DNA of 64,000 nt, taken from NCBI GenBank assembly GCA_036265385.1, contig DATAPD010000032.1:1-64000 (forward strand), read 5' to 3'. Shown here piece by piece: positions 25,987 to 35,525 of the stretch. The notes beneath the pieces were generated by a model. That model made no database searches and was not told where the DNA came from. It was given only the letters and a program-made list of their open reading frames with translations. The number at the start of each line of letters is the position of its first letter. Within the stretch, counting starts at the first letter, position 1. This stretch comes from DATAPD01 sp036265385 (GTDB lineage Bacteria; Acidobacteriota; Terriglobia; Terriglobales; Acidobacteriaceae). A program made the position numbers and the translations under genes.

Positions 25987-26319
25987 TTACAACATCTTCG
26001 CGCTCTCGACGTGGATCTTGTCGCCTTCGACATGTCCAGTCACCGCGATGTGATGTCCGATGTGGTCTTTCAACGCATCTGGATTGTCGACGTTCAGGAT
26101 CTTCTGATCCTTATCCGTGACGACGACCATACTGGCCCCGCCCTCGAGGCACTTCTTGGTGCAGTCGGCAGCTCCAGCATTCGCGCCCTTTGCGCCACAC
26201 TTGGAGTCGCTGACCCAGCCATTAACGGTTTCGCTCTTCGACATGTCGCCCGCGAATACCGCGCCTACCAGCAGACATGCCACGCAGACCAGCAAACACA
26301 GTACAAACAACTTTTTCAT
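25987..26319 (-). CDS. Small secreted Cys-containing protein
   Basis: This 110-residue protein has a signal peptide (MKKLFVLCLLVCVACLLVGAVFA). The mature part starts with an ETVNGWVSDSKCG element, has two further cysteines (ADCTKKC), and ends in an OB-like strand set (HHIAVTGHVEGDKIHVESAKML). The pattern recurs in acidobacterial secreted proteins. No catalytic residues are apparent. It is convergent with thiG and has its own terminator. Confidence 0.78.
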   Translation of the reverse strand: MKKLFVLCLLVCVACLLVGAVFAGDMSKSETVNGWVSDSKCGAKGANAGAADCTKKCLEGGASMVVVTDKDQKILNVDNPDALKDHIGHHIAVTGHVEGDKIHVESAKML

Positions 26320-26491
26320 TGAATGACTCTCCTTGTGCAGCAGTTATGCTGCGAACTTTCCCCGTGGCGGTTGCCTATGCACCGGCACATGGAGCCCTAT
26401 AAGGCCTGCTTTAAGAACTACCCACTAGACGAGAGACGCGCTAATTGGCAGTAGGTTACCACAGTGACAGGATAGGTCGTGTCAAGATGGA

Positions 26492-26968
26492 TTAATGCTT
26501 GCCTGAAGCGGAGTCGATCTGCGGTTTCGACTGAGGCGGGGACGTGGGACGGACATACACTACTTCTCCGGGACGGGTGTAGTGCATCTGCTCGCGGGCT
26601 TCTCGCTCTATAGCCTTGGGATCGGTCTTCAGTTCTTTGATCTGCTGCACATAACGATCGTTTTCTTCTTGAATCTGCTGCACTTCGCCTTGCAGATCCT
26701 TGAGCTCCGCTTTCTTCTGCCGATAAATGACCATTCCGTTGCTGCCGAACATCACGTGTAGCCCGAGCCAGACCGTTAAAACTAGCACACCCGCGGTGGC
26801 TACCCGACGTCGCTCTTCATGGATCCACGTCCAAACTGGACGCGTTTGTTCAATGGCCCGAGCAGCCATCGCCTCAGCTTGGGGGGCGCGCTCCATAACT
26901 GCACGGAAACCCTCTTCGGGTTTCGGAAGGGTCCTGAGTCTCGCGATCCGTTTCACTGAAAAATCCAT
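26492..26968 (-). CDS. FtsB/DivIC-like septum formation initiator
   Basis: This 158-residue protein has a cytoplasmic head of about 55 residues, one transmembrane helix (about 58-77, TAGVLVLTVWLGLHVMFG), then a heptad-rich coiled coil (about 85-115, AELKDLQGEVQQIQEENDRY) and a REAREQMHYTRPGEVVYV segment, all typical of FtsB/DivIC division proteins. The extended cytoplasmic head is longer than in E. coli FtsB. It overlaps the end of the phosphohexomutase gene by 16 bases, so the two are translated together. Confidence 0.85.
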   Translation of the reverse strand: MDFSVKRIARLRTLPKPEEGFRAVMERAPQAEAMAARAIEQTRPVWTWIHEERRRVATAGVLVLTVWLGLHVMFGSNGMVIYRQKKAELKDLQGEVQQIQEENDRYVQQIKELKTDPKAIEREAREQMHYTRPGEVVYVRPTSPPQSKPQIDSASGKH

Positions 26969-28356
26969 TCTTTCGCTGCTGCGCTCAAATTCTTTAGATC
27001 TGCCTCAGTCCGCGCCTCCGAGTACGCGCGAACCACTGGCTCCGTGCCGGACAAGCGATAACAGACCCATGAACCGTCGGAAAGAACCAGTTTCAAGCCA
27101 TCTTTCCGATTAACTTCAGAGACCTTTCGGCCCGCGAAATCCGTCGGATCTTTTCGCAACTTTTCAGTGAACTTCTCTTTCACCTCGGGCGTCAAGCGGA
27201 AGTTCTCCCGAATAGGATAGAAGGAACCAACTTTGGCAAATAGGTCGCGTAAAAGTTCCGAAATGGACTTGCCCGTGCTTGCGACCATCTCACAACACAG
27301 CAAGCCGGCAACGATGCCATCCTTCTCCGGAACGTGGTGCCGAATGGATAGGCCGGCACTTTCTTCGCCGCCGATGAGGATTTTGTCTTCTTTGATGAGT
27401 TCTCCGATGTATTTAAACCCGACTGGCGTCTCGTGAAGTTCAACACCGTGATGCTTGGCGAGGGCATTGATCAGGTTCGTCGTAGCAACCGACTTCCCCA
27501 CGCCGTTCTTCCAGCCGCGACTCTCGACGAGGTAGTGAAACAAAAGCGCGATGACGTAATTCGGCTGAATGAAAGTTCCATCCCGATCGACAATTCCAAA
27601 TCGATCGGCATCTCCATCAGTTGCTATCCCAATGTGGGCCCGCATGACTTTCATCTGCTTTCGAAGATCTTCGAGCAGATGATCGTCGGGTTCGGGTGCG
27701 TGTCCGCCGAAGAGCACGTCGCGATGGTCGTGGACCGTTTTTACTTCGATGCCGCCGTCCGCCAAGAGCGTGTCCGGATAACTGCGGGCTGCACCCCAGA
27801 GAGGATCGAAGGCGATACGCAGTCCGACTTTTCGTATAAGTTCGAGGTTGACGATTTCCTTCAGGCGGCTGAGGTACGTCCGGCGCGGATCGAGGCTCTG
27901 GGGCGCCAGCTTATTGGGTCTGGAACTCGCCGACCCACCATTCAATCCGGCAATCTCCGCCTCGATCTTCTTGGTGACCTCGGGCAAAGCCGGGGCCCCG
28001 TCGGGAGTGGAAAACTTAATCCCGTTGTACTCGGGCGGGTTGTGCGAGGCCGTGAAATTCAGAGCGCCATCGGCAGCAGAATTGATAACGGCGTAGGAGA
28101 TAGCCGGAGTCGGGGCGGGATCGGCAATTACCAGCGGCGTGATGTCATGAGCGCACAGAATTTCTGCTGCCATTCCGACAAACGTCTCGCCTAAAAATCG
28201 CGGATCTCGGCCAACAATGACCTTGGCGCCCGAAGGCTTCTGGGAGGCAACATAGCGAGCTATTCCGGTCACCGCGCGACGCACATTAGCAAAGGTGAAT
28301 TCCTCCGCGACGATGGCACGCCATCCCGATGTCCCGAACTTTATTTCAGTAGGCAT
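26953..28356 (-). CDS. Phosphoglucomutase/phosphomannomutase family protein
   Basis: This 467-residue alpha-D-phosphohexomutase interconverts hexose 1- and 6-phosphates. The phosphorylated serine lies in TASHNPPEYNGIKFS (about residue 103), the magnesium loop is GDADRFGIVD (about 245), the sugar-binding loop is GGEESAG (about 330) and the phosphate-binding segment is RLSGTEPVVRAYSEA near the C-terminus. All four domains are present. Whether glucose, mannose or glucosamine is used cannot be decided. It precedes and overlaps the ftsB-like gene, linking sugar-nucleotide supply with envelope growth. Confidence 0.94.
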   Translation of the reverse strand: MPTEIKFGTSGWRAIVAEEFTFANVRRAVTGIARYVASQKPSGAKVIVGRDPRFLGETFVGMAAEILCAHDITPLVIADPAPTPAISYAVINSAADGALNFTASHNPPEYNGIKFSTPDGAPALPEVTKKIEAEIAGLNGGSASSRPNKLAPQSLDPRRTYLSRLKEIVNLELIRKVGLRIAFDPLWGAARSYPDTLLADGGIEVKTVHDHRDVLFGGHAPEPDDHLLEDLRKQMKVMRAHIGIATDGDADRFGIVDRDGTFIQPNYVIALLFHYLVESRGWKNGVGKSVATTNLINALAKHHGVELHETPVGFKYIGELIKEDKILIGGEESAGLSIRHHVPEKDGIVAGLLCCEMVASTGKSISELLRDLFAKVGSFYPIRENFRLTPEVKEKFTEKLRKDPTDFAGRKVSEVNRKDGLKLVLSDGSWVCYRLSGTEPVVRAYSEARTEADLKNLSAAAKEWIFQ

Positions 28357-28414
28357 AGTAAGCGTAATGTTGAATCATCTTTGATGTGGTTTCGAACCCG
28401 GAGCAAGATTTTAT

Positions 28415-28732
28415 ATGACCGATTACAAAATCGTCCTAACAACGACAGACTCCCTGGAAGCAGCGCAGAGAGTCGCACACTCTCTGGTCGAGCAACGACT
28501 GGCAGCATGTGTGAATATCATCCCAGGCATCCAGTCAATTTACCGGTGGAAAGATAAAGTCGAGCAAGCTGCCGAATGGCTGCTCGTCGTCAAGACTCAG
28601 AAATCCTCTCTACGAGAACTCGAAGAAGTCATAAAAAAACTTCATTCTTACGATGTTCCTGAGTTCATTGCTGTGAGCATCGATTCAGGGAGTTCGCCTT
28701 ACCTGCTATGGCTTGCCGACTCGTTGAAGTAG
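28415..28732 (+). CDS. cutA: Divalent-cation tolerance protein CutA
   Basis: This 105-residue trimeric, ferredoxin-like-fold cytoplasmic protein carries the CutA core: TTTDSLEAAQRVAHSLVEQRL, then AACVNIIPGIQSIYRWK, EEWLLV-like VKTQKSS and HSYDVPEFIAVSID. It has been linked to copper tolerance, but its biochemical role is debated. It is divergent from the phosphohexomutase gene and stands alone. Confidence 0.95.
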   Translation: MTDYKIVLTTTDSLEAAQRVAHSLVEQRLAACVNIIPGIQSIYRWKDKVEQAAEWLLVVKTQKSSLRELEEVIKKLHSYDVPEFIAVSIDSGSSPYLLWLADSLK

Positions 28733-28750
28733 CTGCAGAGTGTCAGAACT

Positions 28751-29554
28751 TCATGCGGGCTTGCGCGCACGAATATTCAACCTCAAATAATCCAGCTCCA
28801 AAGCGGGTTCCTCCGACCCTGCCTGCGCAGTAAGTGTCTGGACAAAATCGCGCTTCAATCTGTCTGTTGGGAGGAGATTCAGGTGCTTGTGGACAATCGC
28901 CGTGCGCACGAACTCTGAAAACTGTTCTGCACTCTTGAATCGAGTGGGCGCGGCTTCAATCCCGGTCTCAACCTCCCCGAAACCCGCCGCACTGAGATTC
29001 TTAGCGGCCGTGTGAGAGTCAGAGTAGAGCCAGGGCTCTTCAAACTTTCCGAGATACGATCCGAACGGCGCCTCTTGAGATAGCTGGACAATCTTTGCCC
29101 GGAACCGCTGTAGGTTCGCGGCTCCCCCGCACTGCGCTACCAGCCAGCCACCAGGTCGAAGCGCGCCAAAGATACTCCGAAATAAGAGCCGATGATCGAG
29201 AACCCAGTGAAAGGAGGCTGTACTGAAAACCACATCGATGCTTTTACTGAATGGGAGCTGTACTAAATCAGAACAGACAAAACCAACCCGCGCTCCCGGA
29301 TCGCTCAACAGATGCGTGCGGGCCTGTCGAAGCATGTTCTCCGAAAGATCGAGCCCAATGACTCGGCCTCGCGGGAGAAGATCACGCAAACTCGCGGTTA
29401 AACGGCCAGTTCCGCAGCCAGCGTCCAGCACTGTTTCGTCTCCGCGCAGGTCCATGCGAGCCAAGACCTTGGCGCCCCAGCTGGTTTGGGGGCCGGACAC
29501 ACGATGGTAGGAGGAGGCGTCCCACTCTCGCGATCTTGGTTTCTCGAAACTCAC
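28751..29554 (-). CDS. Class I SAM-dependent methyltransferase
   Basis: This 267-residue protein has the SAM-binding motif VLDAGCGTGRLTASL (about 40-54), an acidic motif II (GLDLSENML) and a motif IV region (DVVFSTASFHWV), a layout like trans-aconitate or small-molecule methyltransferases. The substrate is unknown. It is convergent with cutA and lies five bases downstream of the transsulfuration-type PLP gene on the same strand, so it may be the last gene of that operon. Confidence 0.85.
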   Translation of the reverse strand: MSFEKPRSREWDASSYHRVSGPQTSWGAKVLARMDLRGDETVLDAGCGTGRLTASLRDLLPRGRVIGLDLSENMLRQARTHLLSDPGARVGFVCSDLVQLPFSKSIDVVFSTASFHWVLDHRLLFRSIFGALRPGGWLVAQCGGAANLQRFRAKIVQLSQEAPFGSYLGKFEEPWLYSDSHTAAKNLSAAGFGEVETGIEAAPTRFKSAEQFSEFVRTAIVHKHLNLLPTDRLKRDFVQTLTAQAGSEEPALELDYLRLNIRARKPA

Positions 29555-29559
29555 GAATA

Positions 29560-30726
29560 CTAGATCGCTGCTAGTGCTTGGTCGAGATCAGAGATGATGT
29601 CATCCACATCCTCGACACCCACCGAAATGCGGACCATGCCATCCGTGATTCCGATCTTCTTGCGCCCTTCAACGCCGACCGCTGCATGAGTCATCGTTGC
29701 TGGGTGTGAAATGAGAGTTTCGACTCCTCCCAACGACTCCGCCAGTGAGCAGACGCGCACCTTGCGCAACATTTTGTTCGCATTCGCCAGCAATCCGGTT
29801 TCGAACGTGATCATAGAACCGAAGCCGGACATCTGCTTCTGAGCCAACTCATGCTGAGGATGATCGGGCAACCCGGGATAAAAAACCTTTTTCACTTTCT
29901 TGTGCGCTTCCAAGAACGATGCCACGGCACGGCCGTTCAGATCATGTTGCTGCATACGCACCGCGAGTGTCTTCACGCCTCGCAGGATGAGCCAGCACTC
30001 GAACGGCGAGAGAATCGCCCCAGCTGCTTTCTGCAAGAACGCCAGCTTCTCAAGCTGTTGTTTCTGGGTGCAGACAACAACTCCACCTAGGCCATCACTA
30101 TGACCGTTTAGGAACTTCGTCGTGGAATGCACGACCATATCGGCCCCGAGCGCGATCGGTTGCTGAAAGTATGGCGACATGAAAGTGTTGTCTACCACGA
30201 GTTCCGCATTCCGCGAGTGACACTCTTTGCTGATCGCACGAAGATCACTGAGTGCCATCAGCGGATTCGTGGGCGTTTCTACGAACACCATCCGCGTGTT
30301 CTTGCGGATTGCTTTAGCGACGTTGCCGGCGACCGAGGTATCAACGTAGGAGAACTCCATACCAAAATTCGCAAGGACCTGGTTGAACAACCTAGGCGTT
30401 CCACCATAGAGGTTGTGTCCGCAGACGACGTGATCACCGGCTTTGTACATGCTGGCAATCGCGTTGATTGCGGCCATACCGCTGGCGAAAACCTTTGAGC
30501 CGATCCCTCCTTCGAGAGCGGCCAGATTCGTCTCCAGGCGATCGCGAGTCGGGTTCGATACACGGGCGTACTCGTACCCCTTGTTCTTGCCGATCTCTTC
30601 CTGCACATACGTTGATGTCGGATAAATTGGAACGCTCACTGCGCCCGTCAAGGGATCAGGCTCTTGTCCAGCGTGAATGGCCCTGGTTGAGAAACCCATT
30701 TCCTGCTTCATTTTGTTTTTGTTCAT
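29560..30726 (-). CDS. Cys/Met metabolism PLP enzyme (cystathionine gamma-lyase/synthase type)
   Basis: This 388-residue fold-type I PLP enzyme has the N-terminal segment FSTRAIHAGQEPDPLTGAV, the substrate-site YEYARVSNPTRD, and the PLP lysine in VVHSTTKFLNGHSD (about residue 207). The C-terminal SLGGVETLISHPATMTHA is shared by MetB, gamma-lyases and sulfhydrylases. Sequence alone does not choose among them. The adjacent beta-synthase-type gene suggests a reverse transsulfuration pair making cysteine from homocysteine, or alternatively two steps of sulfur assimilation. Confidence 0.92.
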   Translation of the reverse strand: MNKNKMKQEMGFSTRAIHAGQEPDPLTGAVSVPIYPTSTYVQEEIGKNKGYEYARVSNPTRDRLETNLAALEGGIGSKVFASGMAAINAIASMYKAGDHVVCGHNLYGGTPRLFNQVLANFGMEFSYVDTSVAGNVAKAIRKNTRMVFVETPTNPLMALSDLRAISKECHSRNAELVVDNTFMSPYFQQPIALGADMVVHSTTKFLNGHSDGLGGVVVCTQKQQLEKLAFLQKAAGAILSPFECWLILRGVKTLAVRMQQHDLNGRAVASFLEAHKKVKKVFYPGLPDHPQHELAQKQMSGFGSMITFETGLLANANKMLRKVRVCSLAESLGGVETLISHPATMTHAAVGVEGRKKIGITDGMVRISVGVEDVDDIISDLDQALAAI

Positions 30727-30773
30727 GTGGATTCGATCGAGCGATAGAGCAACGCGGTGCCGCCGCGCTCCGT

Positions 30774-31727
30774 TTAGATCCCGCCTTCAAAAATTTTCTT
30801 GGAAAGGTAACGCTCTGCCGAGTCGGGAATCAGTGTCGCGACGCGCTTCCCCGTTCCCAGCCGCTTTGCGACCGCCAATGACGCAAATACGTTCACCCCG
30901 GCACTTGATCCACCCAGCACGCCATCCAACTCGGCCAGTTTTTTCACCGTGCCAAAAGCGTCGGCGTCAGTCACCATGATGATTTCATCGCACACCGAGC
31001 GGTCAAAGTTTCCGGGCACGAAAGTATTTCCGATACCTTCGACTTTATGCGGGCCCGGTTTGCCCCCACCGAGCACAGAGCCCTCTGTTTCAACGACAAT
31101 CGCAAGGGCACTAGGCAGCCGTTCCTTGATGTACCGCGCCAACCCGGTGAATGTCCCCGCAGTCCCGGACCCAACAACGACTGCATCAATTCGCCCTTCC
31201 ATCTGCTCGAACAGTTCCTTCGCAGTCGTCTCGTAATGGAAATCGGGATTTGCCGGATTGTCGAACTGTGCCGCCAAAAATGCATTTGAGTCTGAAGCAG
31301 CCAACTCGGCCGCGCGCTTGATCGCACCGGCCATACCTTCTGCGTCTGGGGTCCGCGTGACCTCCGCTCCCAAGGCAGACATGATGATGACCTTCTCTTC
31401 CGAGAACTTTTCGGGCACGAACAGACGCACCTTATAACCGCGGTTCACACCTATAAGGGCCAAGCCGATTCCGGTGTTGCCAGCGGTGGCCTCGACAATC
31501 GTCGATCCAGGACGTAACTTTCCTTCCCGCTCGGCACGTTCGATGATGCCAATCGCGGCGCGATCTTTAATGCTGCCGCCCGGGTTCAGGTACTCGAGTT
31601 TGACAAAGATGTCCGCATATCCGTCTGGGACAATTTTTTTGAGTTTCAAAAGAGGTGTTTGGCCGACGAGCTTGGTGATGTCGTCAGCAACGCGTAAAGA
31701 ACAGTTCTCAGCAGTTCGCATTCGCAC
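30774..31727 (-). CDS. Cysteine synthase / cystathionine beta-synthase family protein
   Basis: This 317-residue fold-type II PLP enzyme has the PLP lysine in GGSIKDRAAIG (about residue 52), the substrate loop EATAGNTGIGLAL, a VVGSGTAGTFTGLARY phosphate-binding loop and GGSSAGVN at the end. It has no CBS regulatory domains, so it is O-acetylserine sulfhydrylase (CysK) or a short beta-synthase. The ATG two codons downstream is an alternative start. The gamma-lyase-type gene follows 47 bases downstream on the same strand. Confidence 0.93.
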   Translation of the reverse strand: MRMRTAENCSLRVADDITKLVGQTPLLKLKKIVPDGYADIFVKLEYLNPGGSIKDRAAIGIIERAEREGKLRPGSTIVEATAGNTGIGLALIGVNRGYKVRLFVPEKFSEEKVIIMSALGAEVTRTPDAEGMAGAIKRAAELAASDSNAFLAAQFDNPANPDFHYETTAKELFEQMEGRIDAVVVGSGTAGTFTGLARYIKERLPSALAIVVETEGSVLGGGKPGPHKVEGIGNTFVPGNFDRSVCDEIIMVTDADAFGTVKKLAELDGVLGGSSAGVNVFASLAVAKRLGTGKRVATLIPDSAERYLSKKIFEGGI

Positions 31728-31773
31728 TACTTAGGGTACGGAAGAAAACAGAAGAGCGTCAAACGCGGGAGAA

Positions 31774-32964
31774 CTATTGTCCGCCTGCACTGGATCGGCT
31801 GGCGCCGGCATAATAGCCGCTTTTGGTGCGAACATTCAGCTTGCCGTATCCCTTGGCCTTGGCTTCGACGCGGATCGTGCGATATCCACCCGCGCTGCGC
31901 GGGTTGGTGGGCCGGTATCCGATGGTGTAAACGCTACGGATGTCGTGTGCGATCGTTTTGCTGATATTGTCCACTTCGTCCAGATTCTTGGGAAGGAACG
32001 CGATTCCGCCGGTTCGCTCAGACATCGTCTGGAGAGCGCGTCGTGCCCGCCGTTGCTTCTCTTCACCGAGAAGACCGATCGCGTAAACCGTGGGACCATT
32101 CTCTTCCTGTAACCTGCGGACAGCCTGCTCAAGTGACTCGCGACTCTCGTTGTCCTCGCCGTCGGTTACTACAAGCAGAACCTTTCGGTCCAAGCGGCCA
32201 TTTTTCTTCAACTCGTCAGCAGATGCCACCACAGCGTCGTAGAGCGCCGTACCACCACGCGCATCGATTTTCTCGAGCGCTTCACGAAGCTTCTTGATGT
32301 CGCTCGTGAACGATTGATCGAGATAGTATTCATCGCTGAAATTGACGATAAAAACTTCGTCTTGAGGGTTACTGGAGCGCACAAGATTTAATGACGCCTG
32401 ATTCACCTTCTGGCGCTTCTCGCGCATGGAACCGGAGTTATCGATCACGATGCCCATGGCAACTGGAATGTCCTCATGCCGGAACGACGTGATTTTCTGC
32501 AACTTGCCATCCTCGTACACCGCAAACGCATTTCGATCCAGGTCCGTTACCATGTGCTGCTTGTCATCGATGACAACGGCATGAAGAACGACTTCATCCA
32601 CATCCTTCCGGAACACGAAGACACCGGAATCGCTGCTCTCAGGTTGCTGTTGAGTGTCGCCACTTTGCGTCGAGCCATTTGGGTTTGCGGGAGATGGCGA
32701 TGCGCCTTGCTGACCGGCGGGCGGCGTAGACGTTCGAGGCGGCTGAACCGGCTCTTGTGAAGGTGAGGTGCTCGGCGGAGCATTCGGTTGCTGCGCTGCC
32801 GGACTCGATTTGGTCGCATCCGGGGTTTGCTGCGATGAATTCGCAGTCGAAGAAGGAGGCTGTTGGGCAGAGTCTTGCGCCACTAGCGAGGGCAAAACAA
32901 GAAACAACACCGCCGCAAGAAAAAGGCGGCTACTCCGTAGGCGCATAATATCCCGTCTTGGCAT
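31774..32964 (-). CDS. VWFA-related acidobacterial secreted protein, copy 2
   Basis: This 396-residue protein has a signal peptide (LFLAAVLFLVLPSLVAQ), a low-complexity Pro/Ser/Gln linker (about 30-115), then a von Willebrand A domain (about 150-370). The metal site (MIDAS) is visible as DNSGSM, with a conserved Thr/Asp (VTDGEDNESRES). It resembles the acidobacterial VWFA-related family; binding partners are unknown. ATG 32946 is an alternative start. It overlaps the end of its paralogue by 35 bases, so the two are probably translated together. Confidence 0.88.
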   Translation of the reverse strand: MPRRDIMRLRSSRLFLAAVLFLVLPSLVAQDSAQQPPSSTANSSQQTPDATKSSPAAQQPNAPPSTSPSQEPVQPPRTSTPPAGQQGASPSPANPNGSTQSGDTQQQPESSDSGVFVFRKDVDEVVLHAVVIDDKQHMVTDLDRNAFAVYEDGKLQKITSFRHEDIPVAMGIVIDNSGSMREKRQKVNQASLNLVRSSNPQDEVFIVNFSDEYYLDQSFTSDIKKLREALEKIDARGGTALYDAVVASADELKKNGRLDRKVLLVVTDGEDNESRESLEQAVRRLQEENGPTVYAIGLLGEEKQRRARRALQTMSERTGGIAFLPKNLDEVDNISKTIAHDIRSVYTIGYRPTNPRSAGGYRTIRVEAKAKGYGKLNVRTKSGYYAGASRSSAGGQ

Positions 32965-34021
32965 AAACCCGTAAAGGCGGCAAACCCTTTGGTGGTAACA
33001 GTTTCACTTTGATCTTACGCCATTTGCCATCCTTCACTGGATTCTTTGGACGGTATCCAAGCACATATTGGTTGCGCAGTTCGATGCCGATTTTTGTGGA
33101 AACATCGCCAAGATCATTTGGATTGTCGATCGTAAATGCCCTGCCACCCGTGAGTTCCGTCACTTCACTGAGCAGCGACGGACCAAGTTGCTCCTCCGGC
33201 GTCGACATGTAGTGATCGTAGATTCCAATGGCATAGATCATGACATCGGCTTCCTTCACCAACGACTTGATTTCGCTCTCGGTGTAGCGGCTGTGGTTGT
33301 CGCCGCCATCAGAAATGATCAGCATGGCCTTCTTGGGATATTTTGCCTGGCGCATTTTGCTCAGGCCGAGGTAAATGGCGTCGAGCAAAGCGGTGCGTCC
33401 CTTGGGAACGGTATAAATCAGCTTGCCTTGAATCTCGTCAATCGAACTGGTGAAATCGGAAATCTCCTCGGGTTTGTCCGAAAAAGTCACCATGAAAAAC
33501 TCGTCGACGGGGTTTGCCGTCTTGAAGAATTCAACAACGGCTTCCCGGGCCCGTTCGATCTTGCTGCTCATACTGCCGCTCATGTCGAAGATCACACCCA
33601 GGGAAACTGGCGCATCCTCGCTCGAGAAGGTCCGGACTTCCTGCTGCTCTTTGCCCTCGAACAGACTGAAGTTGTCGCGGTCAAGACCGGTAACAAGGCG
33701 GTTCATCGGATCAGTTACTGTCACGGGAACCAGCACCATGTTGACGTCCACCTTCATCGGCTTCGTGTGCGTGCGAAGCGCAGGATCGATGGTGGCCAAT
33801 GGGTCTTTAGGCTGCTCCGGCTGAATGCGTGGATTGATGTGGACATCGTCTGTTTGGTTCTGCGCAATCGCAGAGCTACAAACGAAAACCAAGCAAGCGA
33901 GAACAACTAGTGTGAATGCGGAAAAACGCGAAAAGGTCTGTGCGCAGGGCGTCAGGGCCGAAGAGAACTTCCGGTAATGGAATCTCGGGCGACATGACCC
34001 GCGCCCACTAAGGCGGGCCAT
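32930..34021 (-). CDS. VWFA-related acidobacterial secreted protein, copy 1
   Basis: This 363-residue protein has a hydrophobic signal region (FTLVVLACLVFVCSSAIAQ) and a VWA domain with the MIDAS motif DMSGSM and ISDGGDNHSRYTESE. A beta-rich segment before it (MVLVPVTVTDPMNRLVTGL) matches the acidobacterial VWFA-related family. The start at 34021 is chosen because GAGGAG lies eight bases upstream; a longer frame from 34189 would overlap the divergent DUF1015 gene and lacks a signal at its own N-terminus. It is a paralogue of the next gene, without the Pro/Ser linker. Confidence 0.87.
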   Translation of the reverse strand: MARLSGRGSCRPRFHYRKFSSALTPCAQTFSRFSAFTLVVLACLVFVCSSAIAQNQTDDVHINPRIQPEQPKDPLATIDPALRTHTKPMKVDVNMVLVPVTVTDPMNRLVTGLDRDNFSLFEGKEQQEVRTFSSEDAPVSLGVIFDMSGSMSSKIERAREAVVEFFKTANPVDEFFMVTFSDKPEEISDFTSSIDEIQGKLIYTVPKGRTALLDAIYLGLSKMRQAKYPKKAMLIISDGGDNHSRYTESEIKSLVKEADVMIYAIGIYDHYMSTPEEQLGPSLLSEVTELTGGRAFTIDNPNDLGDVSTKIGIELRNQYVLGYRPKNPVKDGKWRKIKVKLLPPKGLPPLRVYAKTGYYAPTE

Positions 34022-34187
34022 AGGAAAGCTCCTCTTAAGGCGGATACTACCATAGCTGTCTGGGGCTGTTTCCACCTTTTTCGACTTAACAAATGTCAAT
34101 TTCCTGTCACGACCCAGAGCGCAACAATTTGCACGGAAGAGGAAAAGCAGGGTAGCTGGACCGGTCTTGTTACAATGCTTTTCTTCC

Positions 34188-35525
34188 ATGGCTTACATCT
34201 CTCCGTTTCGTGCCCTTCGCTACGACCGGCAACGGATTGAAATTGCTTCGGTAGTGACGCAGCCCTACGACAAAATCACTCCTGAGATGCAGGACCGCTA
34301 CTACGAGGCCAGTCCCTACAATCTTGTACGTATTATCCTCGGCAAGCGCCAGCCGAGTGATACGCCTCAGGAAAATGCCTATACCCGAGCCGCGGCCTGT
34401 TTCCACGATTGGCGGCGCCAAGGCATCTTTCGTCAGGATGAGGCACCCTCGATCTACACCTACATCCAACGGTTTGAAGTGCCTGGTAGCACGCAGATTG
34501 CCGAGCGCCGGGGCTTCATCGCCCTCGGAAAAATTGAGGAGTATGGGACTGGAGTCGTCTTCCGGCATGAACAAACCCTTGCCAAGCCGAAGGCAGACCG
34601 CCTGGACCTGCTTCGGGCTACCTGCGCGCATTTCGGCCAGCTCTTCATGCTTTATGAAGACAGCGGAGAAATCGACTCTTTGCTTGAACCGTCGGAGCCC
34701 GCTGCGCTTGATCTGGAAGACGAATATAGCGTGCAGCATCGCGTTTGGAAGGTTTCGGACCCGAGCATTATCAACCTCGTCCGAGCGAAGATGCGCGATA
34801 AGAAACTAATCATCGCGGACGGACACCATCGCTACGAAACAGCCCTTAACTATCGGAACGAACGCAGGGCTTCCCTGCCAGCAGGAGCGCTGCCGCGTGA
34901 ACGAACTCCAGATCGAAGCACACGGGACGAGATCGCACCATACGACATGGTGATGATGACGTTCGTGAATATGAACAGCAAAGGATTGGTTGTTCTACCA
35001 ACTCACCGGGTGGTTCACGGATTGGAGACGCTGTCACCGGATGTCCTACGTTCCAAAGCTGGACGATATTTCTCCGTCGAGGAAGTAGATCCCAACGCCG
35101 ATAAGGCGAGGTATTCGACGATTCTGCAACGCGCCGGCCAGACCGGTACAGCGCTTTTAGCCATCCTCAAAGATCGGGCATTCTTGCTCGACCGACCCAA
35201 GGCAAATGGAACTTCCAACTTCGAGGGCTATTCACTCCGGCAACAATCGCTCGACGTGGTTCAGCTGCACAAATGCATACTTGAACAGACCTTAGGCATT
35301 TCTCCAGAGGCCGTGCGGGATCAGACGAATGTTCGCTATCTTCGCGATGCAGGTGAAGCGATCGGCCAGGTTCGAGCCGGAGAGGCGAATGCCGCGTTTT
35401 TGATGAACCCCGTCCGGATGGAACAGGTACGGGACATCGCGTTCGCCGGCGAAGTGCTTCCTCAGAAATCGACCGATTTCTATCCCAAGCTGCTCAGCGG
35501 TCTGACCATTTATGCGCTGGAGTAG
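34188..35525 (+). CDS. DUF1015 family protein
   Basis: This 445-residue protein opens with the family hallmark ISPFRALRYDRQRI and VVTQPYDKITPEMQ, and carries the conserved IIADGHHRYETALNYRNER segment (about 211-229). DUF1015 proteins are widespread and soluble; their biochemical activity is not established. The start ATG 34188 fits the family N-terminus, although the frame is open to 34167. It overlaps the start of the amidase gene by 14 bases, suggesting one transcript. Confidence 0.9.
   Translation: MAYISPFRALRYDRQRIEIASVVTQPYDKITPEMQDRYYEASPYNLVRIILGKRQPSDTPQENAYTRAAACFHDWRRQGIFRQDEAPSIYTYIQRFEVPGSTQIAERRGFIALGKIEEYGTGVVFRHEQTLAKPKADRLDLLRATCAHFGQLFMLYEDSGEIDSLLEPSEPAALDLEDEYSVQHRVWKVSDPSIINLVRAKMRDKKLIIADGHHRYETALNYRNERRASLPAGALPRERTPDRSTRDEIAPYDMVMMTFVNMNSKGLVVLPTHRVVHGLETLSPDVLRSKAGRYFSVEEVDPNADKARYSTILQRAGQTGTALLAILKDRAFLLDRPKANGTSNFEGYSLRQQSLDVVQLHKCILEQTLGISPEAVRDQTNVRYLRDAGEAIGQVRAGEANAAFLMNPVRMEQVRDIAFAGEVLPQKSTDFYPKLLSGLTIYALE

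Noticed and set aside
27433..28194. Long open frame on the plus strand, antisense to the phosphohexomutase gene
   Set aside because: Its composition is that of a shadow frame, with no motif and no ribosome binding site. The minus-strand enzyme has all family motifs.
33068..33910. 280-residue plus-strand frame antisense to a VWA gene
   Set aside because: The minus strand encodes a recognised VWA protein, and the antisense frame has no domain.
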